Positions 31,924 to 43,262 of a DNA stretch of 64,000 nt are shown here, piece after piece. The stretch's first letter is position 1; each line of letters opens with the position of its first letter. Origin of the DNA: Catonia carolina (Eukaryota > Arthropoda > Insecta > Hemiptera > Achilidae); contig JAQMRL010000001.1 of the NCBI GenBank assembly GCA_035578175.1, positions 49,561,553 to 49,625,552 of the forward strand, written 5' to 3'. The position numbers and the translations under genes were made by a program. The notes below the pieces were generated by a model that had not been told where the DNA came from, did not search any database, and saw only the letters and a program-made list of their open reading frames with translations.

Positions 31924-34900
31924 TTGCCATAAAATAAAAAAAACCTTGCAGAGGTAATCACGGCTGGAAACAAAGTTGAAATTTTGCAATGTGATGACAG
32001 TCTTTGATATGGATCTAAAACACGAGTTCAATCGGTGAGGGATAGTAGTAGAATAAATCCTGAAGAAATGGGATTTTTATATGATATAAATAACGTAGAG
32101 AACAGCTTAGAAGATATATAACTCGTTATGTCAATATTGGACAGAATTAAACGTGAAAGTCATTAAGTACTAATAAAAAGTGATTAACATGGCAATACAA
32201 AGAGAACTGGAAACATCTCGGAACAATGAATGGTAATAGACATCTATGCGTTGCTATAGAGTATAAATAAAAAAGAAGCGATGTGTGGGTAGGCCGAGGA
32301 AATAACTGATCTTTTGCGGCCCGTGATGAATCCTTATAATTATTTCAATGTTAAAAATTAGTTGTTAACCTACTAAAAAATATTAGATGATTGAGTAGTG
32401 ATGATGGAATAGTAAACAACATAAGTTGAGAAAAAGTTACCTACAGAATAGAAAAATTTTATTATGTTTGTCAAGAAAGAAATTTCTTTTTGACTGCCTA
32501 CCCTGCAGTTTGTGGTAACTTCGTATAAATGTCGTTCAGAACTATGCGGCGCGCCAAGTGTTAGTAAAATTGTTAAGTGGCACTCTGAAAACTACGAGTT
32601 TGAGACCACTAGTCAAAACCGTGTTAGGGATGCCAACGACGACTATTAGTTTATTTATTCCTACATTTCATCAGATTTTAACATTAAACCAGCCTTATAA
32701 ATAAACCTTTTTTTTTAGTTTAACGTCCGACTGTTTTGTTTGTCTGTATAAATAAACAGGCGCAAAGCTTACCGGTACCGAAAAAACCAGCAAGCAAGTT
32801 CTTCTGCTTAGTAAATAACTACAAAAAGAATTGATGATTTCATATAAAAAAACATAAGTAGTCTATAAACTACGTACATCAGGTATTATCTTTAAAAGTA
32901 TGAAAAATTATTATCGGAAAATAATGTGTTAGCTTGTTGTCCGCTGCAGACGATAGATTGAAAAGTATCAGAAATTTTGGGGCAGTATATATTAGATTAT
33001 GACTGTATTACAAAATAAAATGATGCATTAAACCATTTTCAATTCAGTTACTATATTTAGAAATCGTTATATTTATTTAATAACAGATACTAAATTTTAA
33101 TAAAAAGTGTCAAAAAAATCAGTTACCGTGTACCAGAATAAAAAAAACCACACGATATGAAAATGTTTATATTTACAAATATTTAAAAAAATAAGTAAAC
33201 TTTACCCGTTGGTTGCATCCTCAAAAATATAAATAATTAATTCTTGATAGAAGTTTCTGATCCTAAATTTAGTTGTTGGTATAAAATGGTGTAAATCGTT
33301 AAATAATTCTATTAAAAGATTAAATTTTCATGTTTATAATGGAAGTATAAATCACTATATTTTTTAAAATTCGTCTGAAAAAGTGTGTAAACCGACGTAG
33401 ATAACTCGATTATCAATTACAATATCGTTTCTATCGATAATAAATTGTACACTGCACATTGAAGGAGAATTAGAACGTAGGTTGTGTGATTTATAGGTCC
33501 ATTAAAAATTTAAATTTGTTCACATATTTATTTACAAACACCTGTTGTGTTATTTTGAATAATGTCATTAATATTTTAATTATTTTGAATGTTTTTCAAT
33601 GTAACTTATGTCCGTTTACCGGTAAATTAAAATTTTCTGGTATGTTAATTTATTTTCATTGAAGTACCTATTTTGGTATGTAAATTTAATCATACCAGAT
33701 TAATTGTATGTTCGTAGTTCTAACCTGTAACTAGGTTTGTAAAGTAATAAATTCCGTTTGTAAATTAGAGCAATACCTAGTACATTGTAAGCAAAAGTAA
33801 ACATTCAAAATTTCAAATTATATCAATAATGTTTCAAATTACCTAACATTGTAAATTAATATAATACTTATGAAGTAGAATTAAACTGTCAAAAATTATC
33901 TCAAACATACCTACGTCAGAAAAACAGAAATTTTACAAACATTGACTATATGTTTTCAAAATTTTGTTGTTAAGTCACCTTTAAATTGAACCGGTTTTCT
34001 TCTTAAGAAAATAATATATATGAATTGAATCAGTCATAAAAGGAAATTATATAAAGTTTTAATTAAATCACACAGTTCTAAAAAATACATCCTTTTTACA
34101 CATTAATTGGAATAAACAATGTCCATCTTTTTTTAATGTTATATTAATTAACAAGTATGTAAATTATTCAACAGTTTCATTATGATAAAATTACTCACAA
34201 TATTATGAAATTCTAAAAGAAGAAACAATTAAAGAACATTGAATAGGTAACATTAATTATTTTGTGAAAAATTAAAATTAAATAGTACAAATCAGAACAT
34301 AATGCAGTTTAAAATCCCAGCACAAAACTACATTAGCTTATATTTCCTGATTTAAGTACCTTACTAAGAACAGAACTTAGAATTACATCTGGATAGGTGA
34401 ACAGTTAGGAGGAAGCATATGTAATAAAAACAAGCAGGAAAAAAATCCTATTTCTACAGAATACTTTTACTTGAAAGACGCTTGAAATTCATGAAACATA
34501 ACATCACATTTTTAAAGAATTAACTACAGATCTATCACCTCAATGGATAGTTCTCAATTCACAAGTATTTTAAAACTATTTTAAAAAAACAAAATTTACT
34601 GCAATGCAAATTTACTGTATTTCTTCAAATCCAATCATGTCGTAAAGAGAGTTATTAATGTTGTTATACATTATGATAGCGCACGATATATACTGACTGA
34701 CTTCTGATATCAAGTTGGTTATTGTCCAATCCTAACCACTCTTCATTGCTCTAGGACCACAGCGCATTTCTCACATCAAAAGCTGTAACTTAGACATTTA
34801 ACTCACGAAAAAATAGCAATAAAATCATAAATAAATTAAACCAATGCATTCAACGCTTGAAACGTGTACCAATCACTGGATGGCCACCCGTTTTATTGGC

Positions 34901-36569
34901 ATTAATATCAAATAAAAGCTCAATTATTGACCAAAGAACACAAATTAACGAGAGAGTTTAATCATGACTGTTCGCTCTTTCAAGTTTTCTAGTAATATTA
35001 TTTGAACTGCGACGTTATAATAATTCTTTTTTAATTGTTATATAAAAAAAGAAGATAAATTCAGAATAATAAGTAAAGAAATAAAGTAACAAAACTTTTT
35101 AACATTTTTAAATCAGATTTTCTTCAAACGACTTCTTAGTTCGGTATAAAAGTGTCAGTAATGTTCTTATTTTAAAATTAGATGTAAATTGTTTTTCTTT
35201 ATTAAAAATATTATTTTCTGTGTTAGATTTTATAAATATTGAGGATATATCTGTCCAAATGGCGAGGATTTGCATAATATCCCTTTCATATAAATTTGAC
35301 ATATTTCATTACGTCACTGACAGATAATTTTTACCGCTCCCAACAGTTAAATTGTCGATATTTTTAATATGGTATAATATATAAGTACAACAAAATATAA
35401 GTACTTTCTCTGTCAGTGTCAGTACATTGAAAACGATATAATGAAAAATGTATGTAAATGATGTAACAAATTTCATTAATGTAATTTGTTACCCTGTGAA
35501 CTTGTAAAGACATTAATATTAATAAACCGAATAAAAAAATTATTAATTTATGTGAATTGTTGGTAGATAATATTAAACATTACTTAATTAAATTTATATA
35601 GAAACTTCTTCAGTACTCTTAAAGAATAATACAATGCAAATTGATTCTTTTTCCTTTTTCCCCCTTTATAAGCGTAGTACTATATTTTTATCGATTATAT
35701 GTCAATTTACGTAGCGTTGCAATAGAATGGTTATCAGACATTTAATACTGTCAGATAAAGATTTTCTTTTTTTAATTTCCCTCTAAAGTTTATTATAAAA
35801 TGACAAGTTATGGTGATATTTTCTTCATTATACATTTTTTAAATGTATTTAGAACCAAGGATTCATTTTTTAAAAGTAAAAACAGATTTATAAATGGATT
35901 CAGTATTGAGTTATCAGTAGAAATAAACACACAAACAAATAGGTCCAGTTAATGTATATTACTTAAACATTTTATACTTACTATTAATATTTTACGATAA
36001 AATCGTGATAAATAAATGAAACATTAGGGATTCCAATCCAGCAAACCATAAAGAAAATATTTTTTCCACGTTTATTAATACTTTGAACACTTTTGTGGTT
36101 TTTGTATGAGGAAAAAACAAAAATACGATTATCATTTTTGGAAAACAGTATAATAAATCGTGCATTTCCAAAACGGTGTAAAAGCTATTATGGGTGAAAT
36201 ACGTTTTATTACAAAAACACATTGTCATTAGCCTACTATGTTTAATAATAACACACGAGATTGTCTGACTATGCTGATCCAAGTAAAATAAATTTGAACT
36301 CTAAAATAATCTGTGTACATTAAACCATAGTAACGAAAATGTGTTTATTTTTTCTGATGTAAAATTTTGATTTTTGGCAATGACAAGTTCTGGAATTAGA
36401 CATTAACTTCCATTCAGGCTGTTCTTTTTACTCTTAATTTAAAAGATTGCACCTTCATCTTCTTTTTAATCTTTTTCTTTGTTATATGTTTCTTATTCTT
36501 AGCTAAAAATATTTTTAAATAGTTTTATCTTCTTAGTGAATCATTACATATAAATTTAAACATTTCCGT
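31924..36569. other. AT-rich DNA without a recognisable gene
   Basis: No supported gene. The run TTTTTTTTTAGTTTAACGTCCGAC near 32708-32731 looks like the minus-strand end of the SINE at 47387 (GTCGGATATTAAACC plus poly(A)), so a small SINE tail may be present. A less AT-rich patch at about 32500-32645 is unassigned. Confidence 0.45.
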
Positions 36570-36900
36570 TTTGATGAAAAAAAAAGAACTATTGATCAAA
36601 CTGAACTCCGTTTAATTCACAAGAGCTTTTTGCGACCAATCTGGACGTATAGTGTCCAACTCCTTGGAGCACCAGCAGAGAGTAATTCCAATTTAAAGTC
36701 AATCCAAGCCTTTCAGTTTAAGTTCTTAAGACTTGATTCTAGTACTCCTTTTCATGTAATTATTTACACCCTCCACAATGCTTTCAAATTTCCGACAGTA
36801 AAATAACTAACCGTGTCCTTCTTTAGTATATTTTACCATAGCCTAACCGTCTCAACCAACTAGCACGTGGCCCAGATATTATCGCCGTAGTAGTAAGATT
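36570..36900 (+). pseudogene. Jockey-type LINE remnant
   Basis: Reading from about 36611 gives LIHKSFLRPIWTYSVQLLGA, then PAESNSNLKSIQAFQFKFLR and STPFHVIIYTLHNAFKFP. This is the same LKPIWTYGIQLWG...IQRFQSK.LR...PW block seen in the better copies at 15.5-18.8 and 48.9-49.9 kb. Similarity fades after an in-frame stop near 36803. It is short, highly diverged and non-functional. Confidence 0.7.
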
Positions 36901-37014
36901 CGTTATTATAAACAACAAGACATCAAATTCTAAACAATAACAAAACTTTTTCACCTCAGCAACACCAAATCTAGAATAATAATTATCATCGATTGGCTAA
37001 GATAACATATATTT

Positions 37015-37165
37015 ATATTAGTTGCTAAGCTAGTCTTCTAGGAAATTTCTAACAGTATGTTCCAGAATTTTCCAAACAGATAAACAATACAAACAACATA
37101 TAAACATAAAAGTGTGTAAAAGCGGTTCTACAATAAAACATGGCATACGTTACTATGTGGAACTA
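37015..37165. repeat. Diverged dispersed repeat, copy 1
   Basis: It shares with 40268-40415 an ordered set of blocks: GTTGCTAAGC(T/A)AG(T/C)CTTCTAG, GAATTTTCC, ACATAAAC, and CATGGCATACGT. The copies are old and gapped. The family is unknown. Confidence 0.55.
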
Positions 37166-40100
37166 CCACACTGGACGACGTCTAAAGGGATTATGGTGCA
37201 CGGGCGTCTTGGTCTGAATAGCAAATAATAGCCATAGTCTAAACCGAAAAATTTATCATTGCGTACCTCTTTTCCCTGACGGTCAAACTCTCCACCACAT
37301 TCTATTAACTTCTGATATTACATACGGAAATTGTGCAACTCAGTGTACAGTATCGTGCCCAAAATCAAAGCAAAAAATCTACGTAACGAAGATATTTTTA
37401 TAATAATATCTTATTTCGATATTTATGTTTATAACTAAAAATATTAAAAATATAGGAAATTTTTTAGAAACTTTCATACAAAATACTGATTTCGTCGGTT
37501 CATGACAGGCCGACATCATTAACAATTAATAATGCATTTTGTTGACATCGCAGTGGTTAGAATCCTGAATAATAGCATAAAATATGTTGATCCGGTTTAT
37601 TACTGAAAGTAACTAATAATTTATTACGACTAGGGATTATTAATTTTCTCAGGTAATTTTTAGACACACCGACTCGACATGCGGTATAAACAATGTCATT
37701 TATAATATTAGGTGACGTAAAAGGGTTGCGTTTATTAATTAAATAATTTCCTGTGATCAAAGTTACACCTTCAGTACAACCACCGATATGAATATTATTC
37801 ATAAAAGTAAGTTAATACGCAATTTTAAGGCCTTTGAAACAAATTTACTCAGTCACAAAGTATAATTAAAATTTAAGTCTTATCTTTTACCAAAACAAAA
37901 AATACATAAAAGAAACCAAAATTTGAATTTGATGTTTTTTCTTTTTTTGAGTAATAAGTCGTCTCATCCAAAACGATTTTGTGCATTTTTTAAGATTTCA
38001 CACGTAAGTTATAAAACCAAACGAGCATCGGTAAACAGTAAATGAAGAAAATGATTACACCCATAATGTGTGAGCTCACATAAATCTTGAAATGTTTATT
38101 ATGGACCCTGGTGTTTAAAAGAATCACGAAATTGATCTATCCTAGGACACGTGAAATCACAGTTGTACATGTTAATTTCCCGACCCGTTCATTCATTTAA
38201 TAAAAGCGGTAAACAGAAATATATTTATGTAATGTGTAAAGTTTATTTATCTGTAAAAAAAACTTTTTTTTGGGAAATAAATTAATATTATTACTTTTTT
38301 AGATTTTTTTGGTTGCATTAATATCATTAAAACCTTATATAGAGAAACTTTATATCAATCAAAACAACACAAACTGAAAATCATTTCATTATATTTTATA
38401 AATTATCGAAAAAACTATAATTTTTTGAACAATTATAATACACGTCGTTTAAAATCTTACACGAAAAATCTTTTCTACAATTTTAGGAAAATTAATTTGT
38501 CGCAAAGTCTTGAAATGGTATATGGTAATTCATTTTGATTACAAGTACAGTAGGTTACAGTAGGAAACATTTAAATTTGGTTCACAATATTAAATCTCTG
38601 AAGTTGATTAATTAATGAAACTTAAAAAGAATTAATTTAAACTTAAAGGTAAAAATATCATACAAGTCATCTCCAAATAATAAATATTACACTGTAAAAC
38701 AACTATAAAAATAATGCATTGTAAAACTATTATTTAATTTTTTCAGTTTTAAGAAACAAAGGTACCAAATATTTCGCTAAAATGTAGATGTTTGATTTAT
38801 ATTCATAAACTTAGTTACGAAGTACTAAGTCCTAATTCACTTAGTACTAAGTACTACGTTTTGTCTTAGTCCTAAGTTAGTTCTAAAACAAAAACTTAGT
38901 CACTAATTACTAGAAAAACTGCTCTAGGTTTTAATGTCTTTTAAAAAGTAAATACTGTTTGTTCACAATTTTATATTTATTACAATATATAATGAAGCTA
39001 AATTTTGAAAAGTAAAGGTAATAATTTAAAGTACACCAAACAAGTTAATTGGGTACCTCAGTTTTAACCTTTCTTATTGTAAAATATTTTCTAATAATTC
39101 ATTGTAAAATAATTTTTGTGTGGTTCAAGGTGTGTTTTGTGGGTACTTTTTAATTGTGAGAAAAATTTTAAGAAATCAGAATGACGATAATATAAAATGT
39201 GCAAATCATTCCTCATATTAAACATAAAATGCGCAGGTCTACTTGTTTAACATTAACATAAAATTCTTTTGAAATGTATGGCAATAAAATACTCAAAATT
39301 AAAATAAAATTCGAAGAAATACTTTTAAAAATTAAATGGAATTATGTAAAATTTATTGGTTGATAATAATAATTAAAATAATTGTTTTAATAAAAGATGG
39401 ATATTAATCAGGGGATTTCTGTACCATAGAACAAAAAAAGTGAAGTATGAAAAGAGACACACCCCGATACACATTGGCGAACACTGTTTTTGTATTATCA
39501 ACGCAAACCTCCTTTAACAGGAAAAAAATGTTAATTAAAATGTCGGTGTTTTTATCCCTGCCTCTACTTTCACAGGAATTGTTTCCATGTAAAAATTTTA
39601 AAGTAAACAGTTTTTTAATAATCAAAAAATTAATTAAACACAATAAATAATTAAAAATGTTTAATTTTATTAATAAAACTAGTTTTTTAAATTTTCAGGG
39701 AAATTTTAAAATAAGTTATCTCTACTTTTAATTAACAAATCTCGTTTAGTATCAGAAACTAGCACACATTAATGTTTATGCCAATTAATATCCCACGAGT
39801 AAGGTTTTCTATCCGGTCTTTATTTTATAACAGGCTGTCCTTACCGGTGCCTAGATGTCTCAGAAAAACTTTACTTTTTTAATAGAGAGTTTACTTAGCG
39901 ATTTAGTAACACATATTTAAATATTTTTTTGATTAAACTGAATGAATACCAATATCTTCATGTCTGATATGGCATTATTCTTCTTTTATCGTTTCGTCCT
40001 ACAAAGAGCCACGTTAAATGATTTCTCTCAAACCTGATTTGTTCTCTTCTTAACTCCTATTTTGCGACTTTCCTAATTTAAAAAAATTAATTTTAATTGT

Positions 40101-40267
40101 TCCGTGTGTATACCATTGAATTGAAACATTATTAAAATATTGGTTATAACGTTACAGCAGTAAGAATTGTATTTTAAAATAATTTATCTGAATGATAAAA
40201 GACGTTATTCAACTTTACAGCGTGAGTTCTTAGATAAGACTCATCATGAATTGATTAGTGCACACCT
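37166..40267. other. AT-rich DNA without a recognisable gene
   Basis: No supported gene. At 38810-38913 there is a cluster of CTTAGT/ACTAAG motifs that includes the 14-bp palindrome ACTTAGTACTAAGT (38839-38852). Confidence 0.5.
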
Positions 40268-40415
40268 AATTATAGGTTGCTAAGCAAGCCTTCTAGTAAG
40301 TTCCAAAAAGAATTTTCCTAAAGGTTCAAAACATTGAAAACAGTAACATAAACAATAACGCGTGTGAGTGTAGTTATATACAAGAAAACCATGGCATACG
40401 TCAGTAGATTGAACG
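40268..40415. repeat. Diverged dispersed repeat, copy 2
   Basis: It matches 37015-37165 in the same orientation (GTTGCTAAGCAAGCCTTCTA ... CCATGGCATACGT). It lies just upstream of the SINE at 40497. Confidence 0.55.
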
Positions 40416-40496
40416 TTAGATAAATCTAATATCACAGCAACAATAAACCAGTAAACTATCAAGGGCTTTCAACCGTATTTTAAAATAAAATTAACT

Positions 40497-40662
40497 GGCC
40501 GCCTCCGTAGCATAATGGTTGCACTCTAGTCTAAAAGGCAGAGGTCCTGGATTGGATTACCAGATAGGTTTGAAAATTTTACCACATTAGAACTCACTGT
40601 TATAGTAACAAAACCCACAATAGTCGCTAATGACCAAGCTGTCGATGCGACTTTAAAAAATT
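40497..40662 (+). mobile_element. tRNA-derived SINE (family 1, copy B)
   Basis: The A-box-like segment TCCGTAGCATAATGGTTGCA (40504-40523) and a degenerate B-box GGATTGGATTACC (40549-40561) form the tRNA-like head. The body ends GCTAATGACCAAGCTGTCGA then TGCGACTTTAAAA, collinear with copy A (GCTAATAACCAAGATGTTGA then TGCGACTTAAAA). The heads of A and B differ more than the bodies do. The mutated B-box suggests an old copy. Confidence 0.75.
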
Positions 40663-42056
40663 TATAACTAAAATTACCACGAACAAATTTCGAACCAGGA
40701 ACATTGCTAATAGCCTAATACATAAAATAATATGCCATTATTAATAACTTCAGAATTGCTTATTATTTATTTCAAAACTAAGTTAAATATATCAATAGAC
40801 AATACGGTGACAAGTTTAGTTAATCATTTTATTACAAGAAATTTATGCTAAAGTTCAGGGTTGAAGAGTACACCGTTTTTTGAACAATAATCAAGGTTAC
40901 TGTAACAATAAACTCCCGTTTTTTTTTCAATTCACTATTTTATAAATGTCACAATTTAAAAATATAGGTGTACACAAATATAATATTGTTACATTAAATT
41001 ATATTATAGAAATTTATTGTAATAATTTATTTTTAATAATTTTGGAAATACACAGACGGACAGGAAGAAAATCGCAACATAAGAAAAATGAATATCCAAA
41101 AATACCAGAGACGGTAATCAATGCTAGCGTGTTCAGAGACGTTTTAATTGCTAAACAATACAAAATTTATCACTATCAGAATGAATAAATTTAGTAGAAC
41201 CATTACTAACTATTACTATTAATGGATATTTTTTAAAATTTCATACACATATATTATACAACAATTTTCTATCATCTATACACTGCATAGAACATTATAC
41301 TGCTTTATTACCACCATTCAACATTCATGTTCGAATGAATTTTTTAAATAACTTAACTAAATAAATTTAATACATTTTTATTATTTTATTCATTTTTAAT
41401 AAAATATTTTTGGTGTGTTACTATTCGAAATTATCATTAAGCTGTTCAGCTGTTCTTAACAAAGAGCTGACATTAACCGGTATTATTATTTTGAGTTGGA
41501 TATTAAATGGGCAGTTCTTTGTAAAGGACTATCAATAGCGTCTTCCCTAAAGTAAATATTTGAACAGTCGTGAACATTAGGTATGGAATATGTTTATGTT
41601 TTCACTAGTTAAAGGCAGAACAAGGACAGTATCATCAAGCTTTCTACATATTTTTTAAAAAGTGTAAAATAAATAGACAAACCTTTTTACAACAAAAAAT
41701 TAAAACTGCTAATAACAAATTAAGTAATTTCATTTCACTGTAATGAAAACACGTTCTTGATGATAACGGTGAAAATACAGGATTTTTTTTAAAAACCAGT
41801 ACAACAGAAGTAACGTAGATAAAGTGTTAAAAATTGCATATTCACTACGCACCGCAGCTGAAGCTTAAAAAATAAAAATTACAAATATTATCAACTAAAA
41901 GATTTACTTATAACTGGAATAAAATTGACTATACGGGTATCAGTTTCAAATAAATTTAAATAATTGTTTTGATTTTTTAAACATGAAAATTTATCATGTT
42001 AAAGAAAACCATAAAAACTTGCCAATGACAAACAGATTTCACCCTACGTATATGTA
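40663..42056. other. AT-rich DNA without a recognisable gene
   Basis: Nothing supported. The 80-codon ORF at 40946 has no recognisable feature. Confidence 0.5.
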
Positions 42057-42234
42057 GAAAAATCTGGTATGAAACACTCACACGACTTTCTCTTTCCAAT
42101 CCAAATAATTAATCATATAAACTAACATTAGTAATAAAACAAAAGAAATGAATAAAAAACTAACCTCAATAAACATAACCTAATTTTAATCATGAGTAAA
42201 AGACGCAAAATGAAAATCAATCTCAGTTTGGCTT

Positions 42235-42455
42235 CTTTTTTTTATCCGAGGCGGCGAGAAAAACCCATGGTCACTCCCTCACGATGGGGAAAGTAGTGTT
42301 GGACTCAATTCAGGCGTCCTCTTCCAACCCTAAGGAAGCCGCAACCGCCTTACTAACCAAAAACCCGCCGCCTGGCCACTTGATCCGACATCAGCAAACA
42401 AGCAAACAACCCTCCACCTCCCTTGGGATTGTTTATATAATACTAAAACGGAAAC
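42235..42455 (-). mobile_element. 221-bp poly(A)-ended retroposon inside the dispersed repeat
   Basis: It is absent from the same place in copy 1 of the host repeat. It is flanked by CTCAGTTTGGCTT (42222-42234) and CTCAGTTTAGCTT (42456-42468), a 13-bp TSD with one mismatch. On the minus strand it ends in CGCCTCGGATAAAAAAAA. The sequence is much richer in G+C than its surroundings. No A-box/B-box pair or protein match is recognised, so it could be a SINE with an unusual head or the 3' scrap of a LINE. Confidence 0.75.
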
Positions 42456-43064
42456 CTCAGTTTAGCTTACATGTACGGAAAATCACTCTTTCACGCTAAA
42501 CTAGGCTCCGTATAAAAAATGCTCTAAATAAAAGTTATAGATCTTTTATTTTCCTATAAATTTTATTATACACTTTTGTCGTAAAATGCATACTAAGGCT
42601 TAAATCTTTAAAACTCGATTTTTACGAGTTTTCGTGAGAAAAAAACAGAAAATCGCTAATTACCGCTAAACTAAGCGTTATAAAAAACAAATGTTGAAAT
42701 AAAAGTTGTAGGATTTTTAATTCTCTGCATCTTTTATATACATTTTTGCGCTAAAATGCATATTTGTCTCAATATAAAAAAACAAGTTTTTTACAGGAAA
42801 ACAACCTTCCCAAGAATTTCAGCAGACATGGCGCCTACCCTATCTTGTAAAGCACAAAAATTTAGTAAACCAGGCGATTTTTAAAAAATTGTAGAAGCCG
42901 TTTTTGATAAAATCGCAAAAAAGTGAAAAATGACACGAATAAACTAGCCTACTACTTCTGGTTGACCGAGTTTGATGAAAATGTTCCTGTCGGGTCCGGT
43001 AGTGGTACCTAACTTAAATTTCAAGTTTCAAGTTCGTCTGATGTTCCGTTCTAGAGATATTCTG

Positions 43065-43066
<2 letters not shown>

Positions 43067-43127
<61 letters not shown>
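43067..43127. repeat. (CA)n microsatellite
   Basis: About 30 uninterrupted CA units within the dispersed repeat. The other copy has a shorter, interrupted (CA/CG)n tract at about 30571-30596. Confidence 0.95.
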
Positions 43128-43128
<1 letters not shown>

Positions 43129-43262
43129 AATTGCTAAAAACATGTTTTATGGGTTCAGGGGTTCTGAAAACGGGTAGATCCGGTGAAAACTCAATTTCGA
43201 AAAATCGACATGAAAACAATACTTTCCTTCTTATATATTCGTATAGGCAAGAGAAAGTAAAA

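Larger units (their letters stand above)
42057..43262. repeat. Dispersed repeat, copy 2 (with insert)
   Basis: It is collinear with 29863-30735 over its whole length. It is longer because of a 221-bp insertion with its duplicated target at 42235-42468 and an expanded (CA)n tract. Confidence 0.8.

Noticed and set aside
40946..41188. 80-codon plus-strand ORF
   Set aside because: AT-driven composition; the only unusual part (GAAGAAAATCGCAACATAAG) looks like repeat DNA, but no second copy was seen here.
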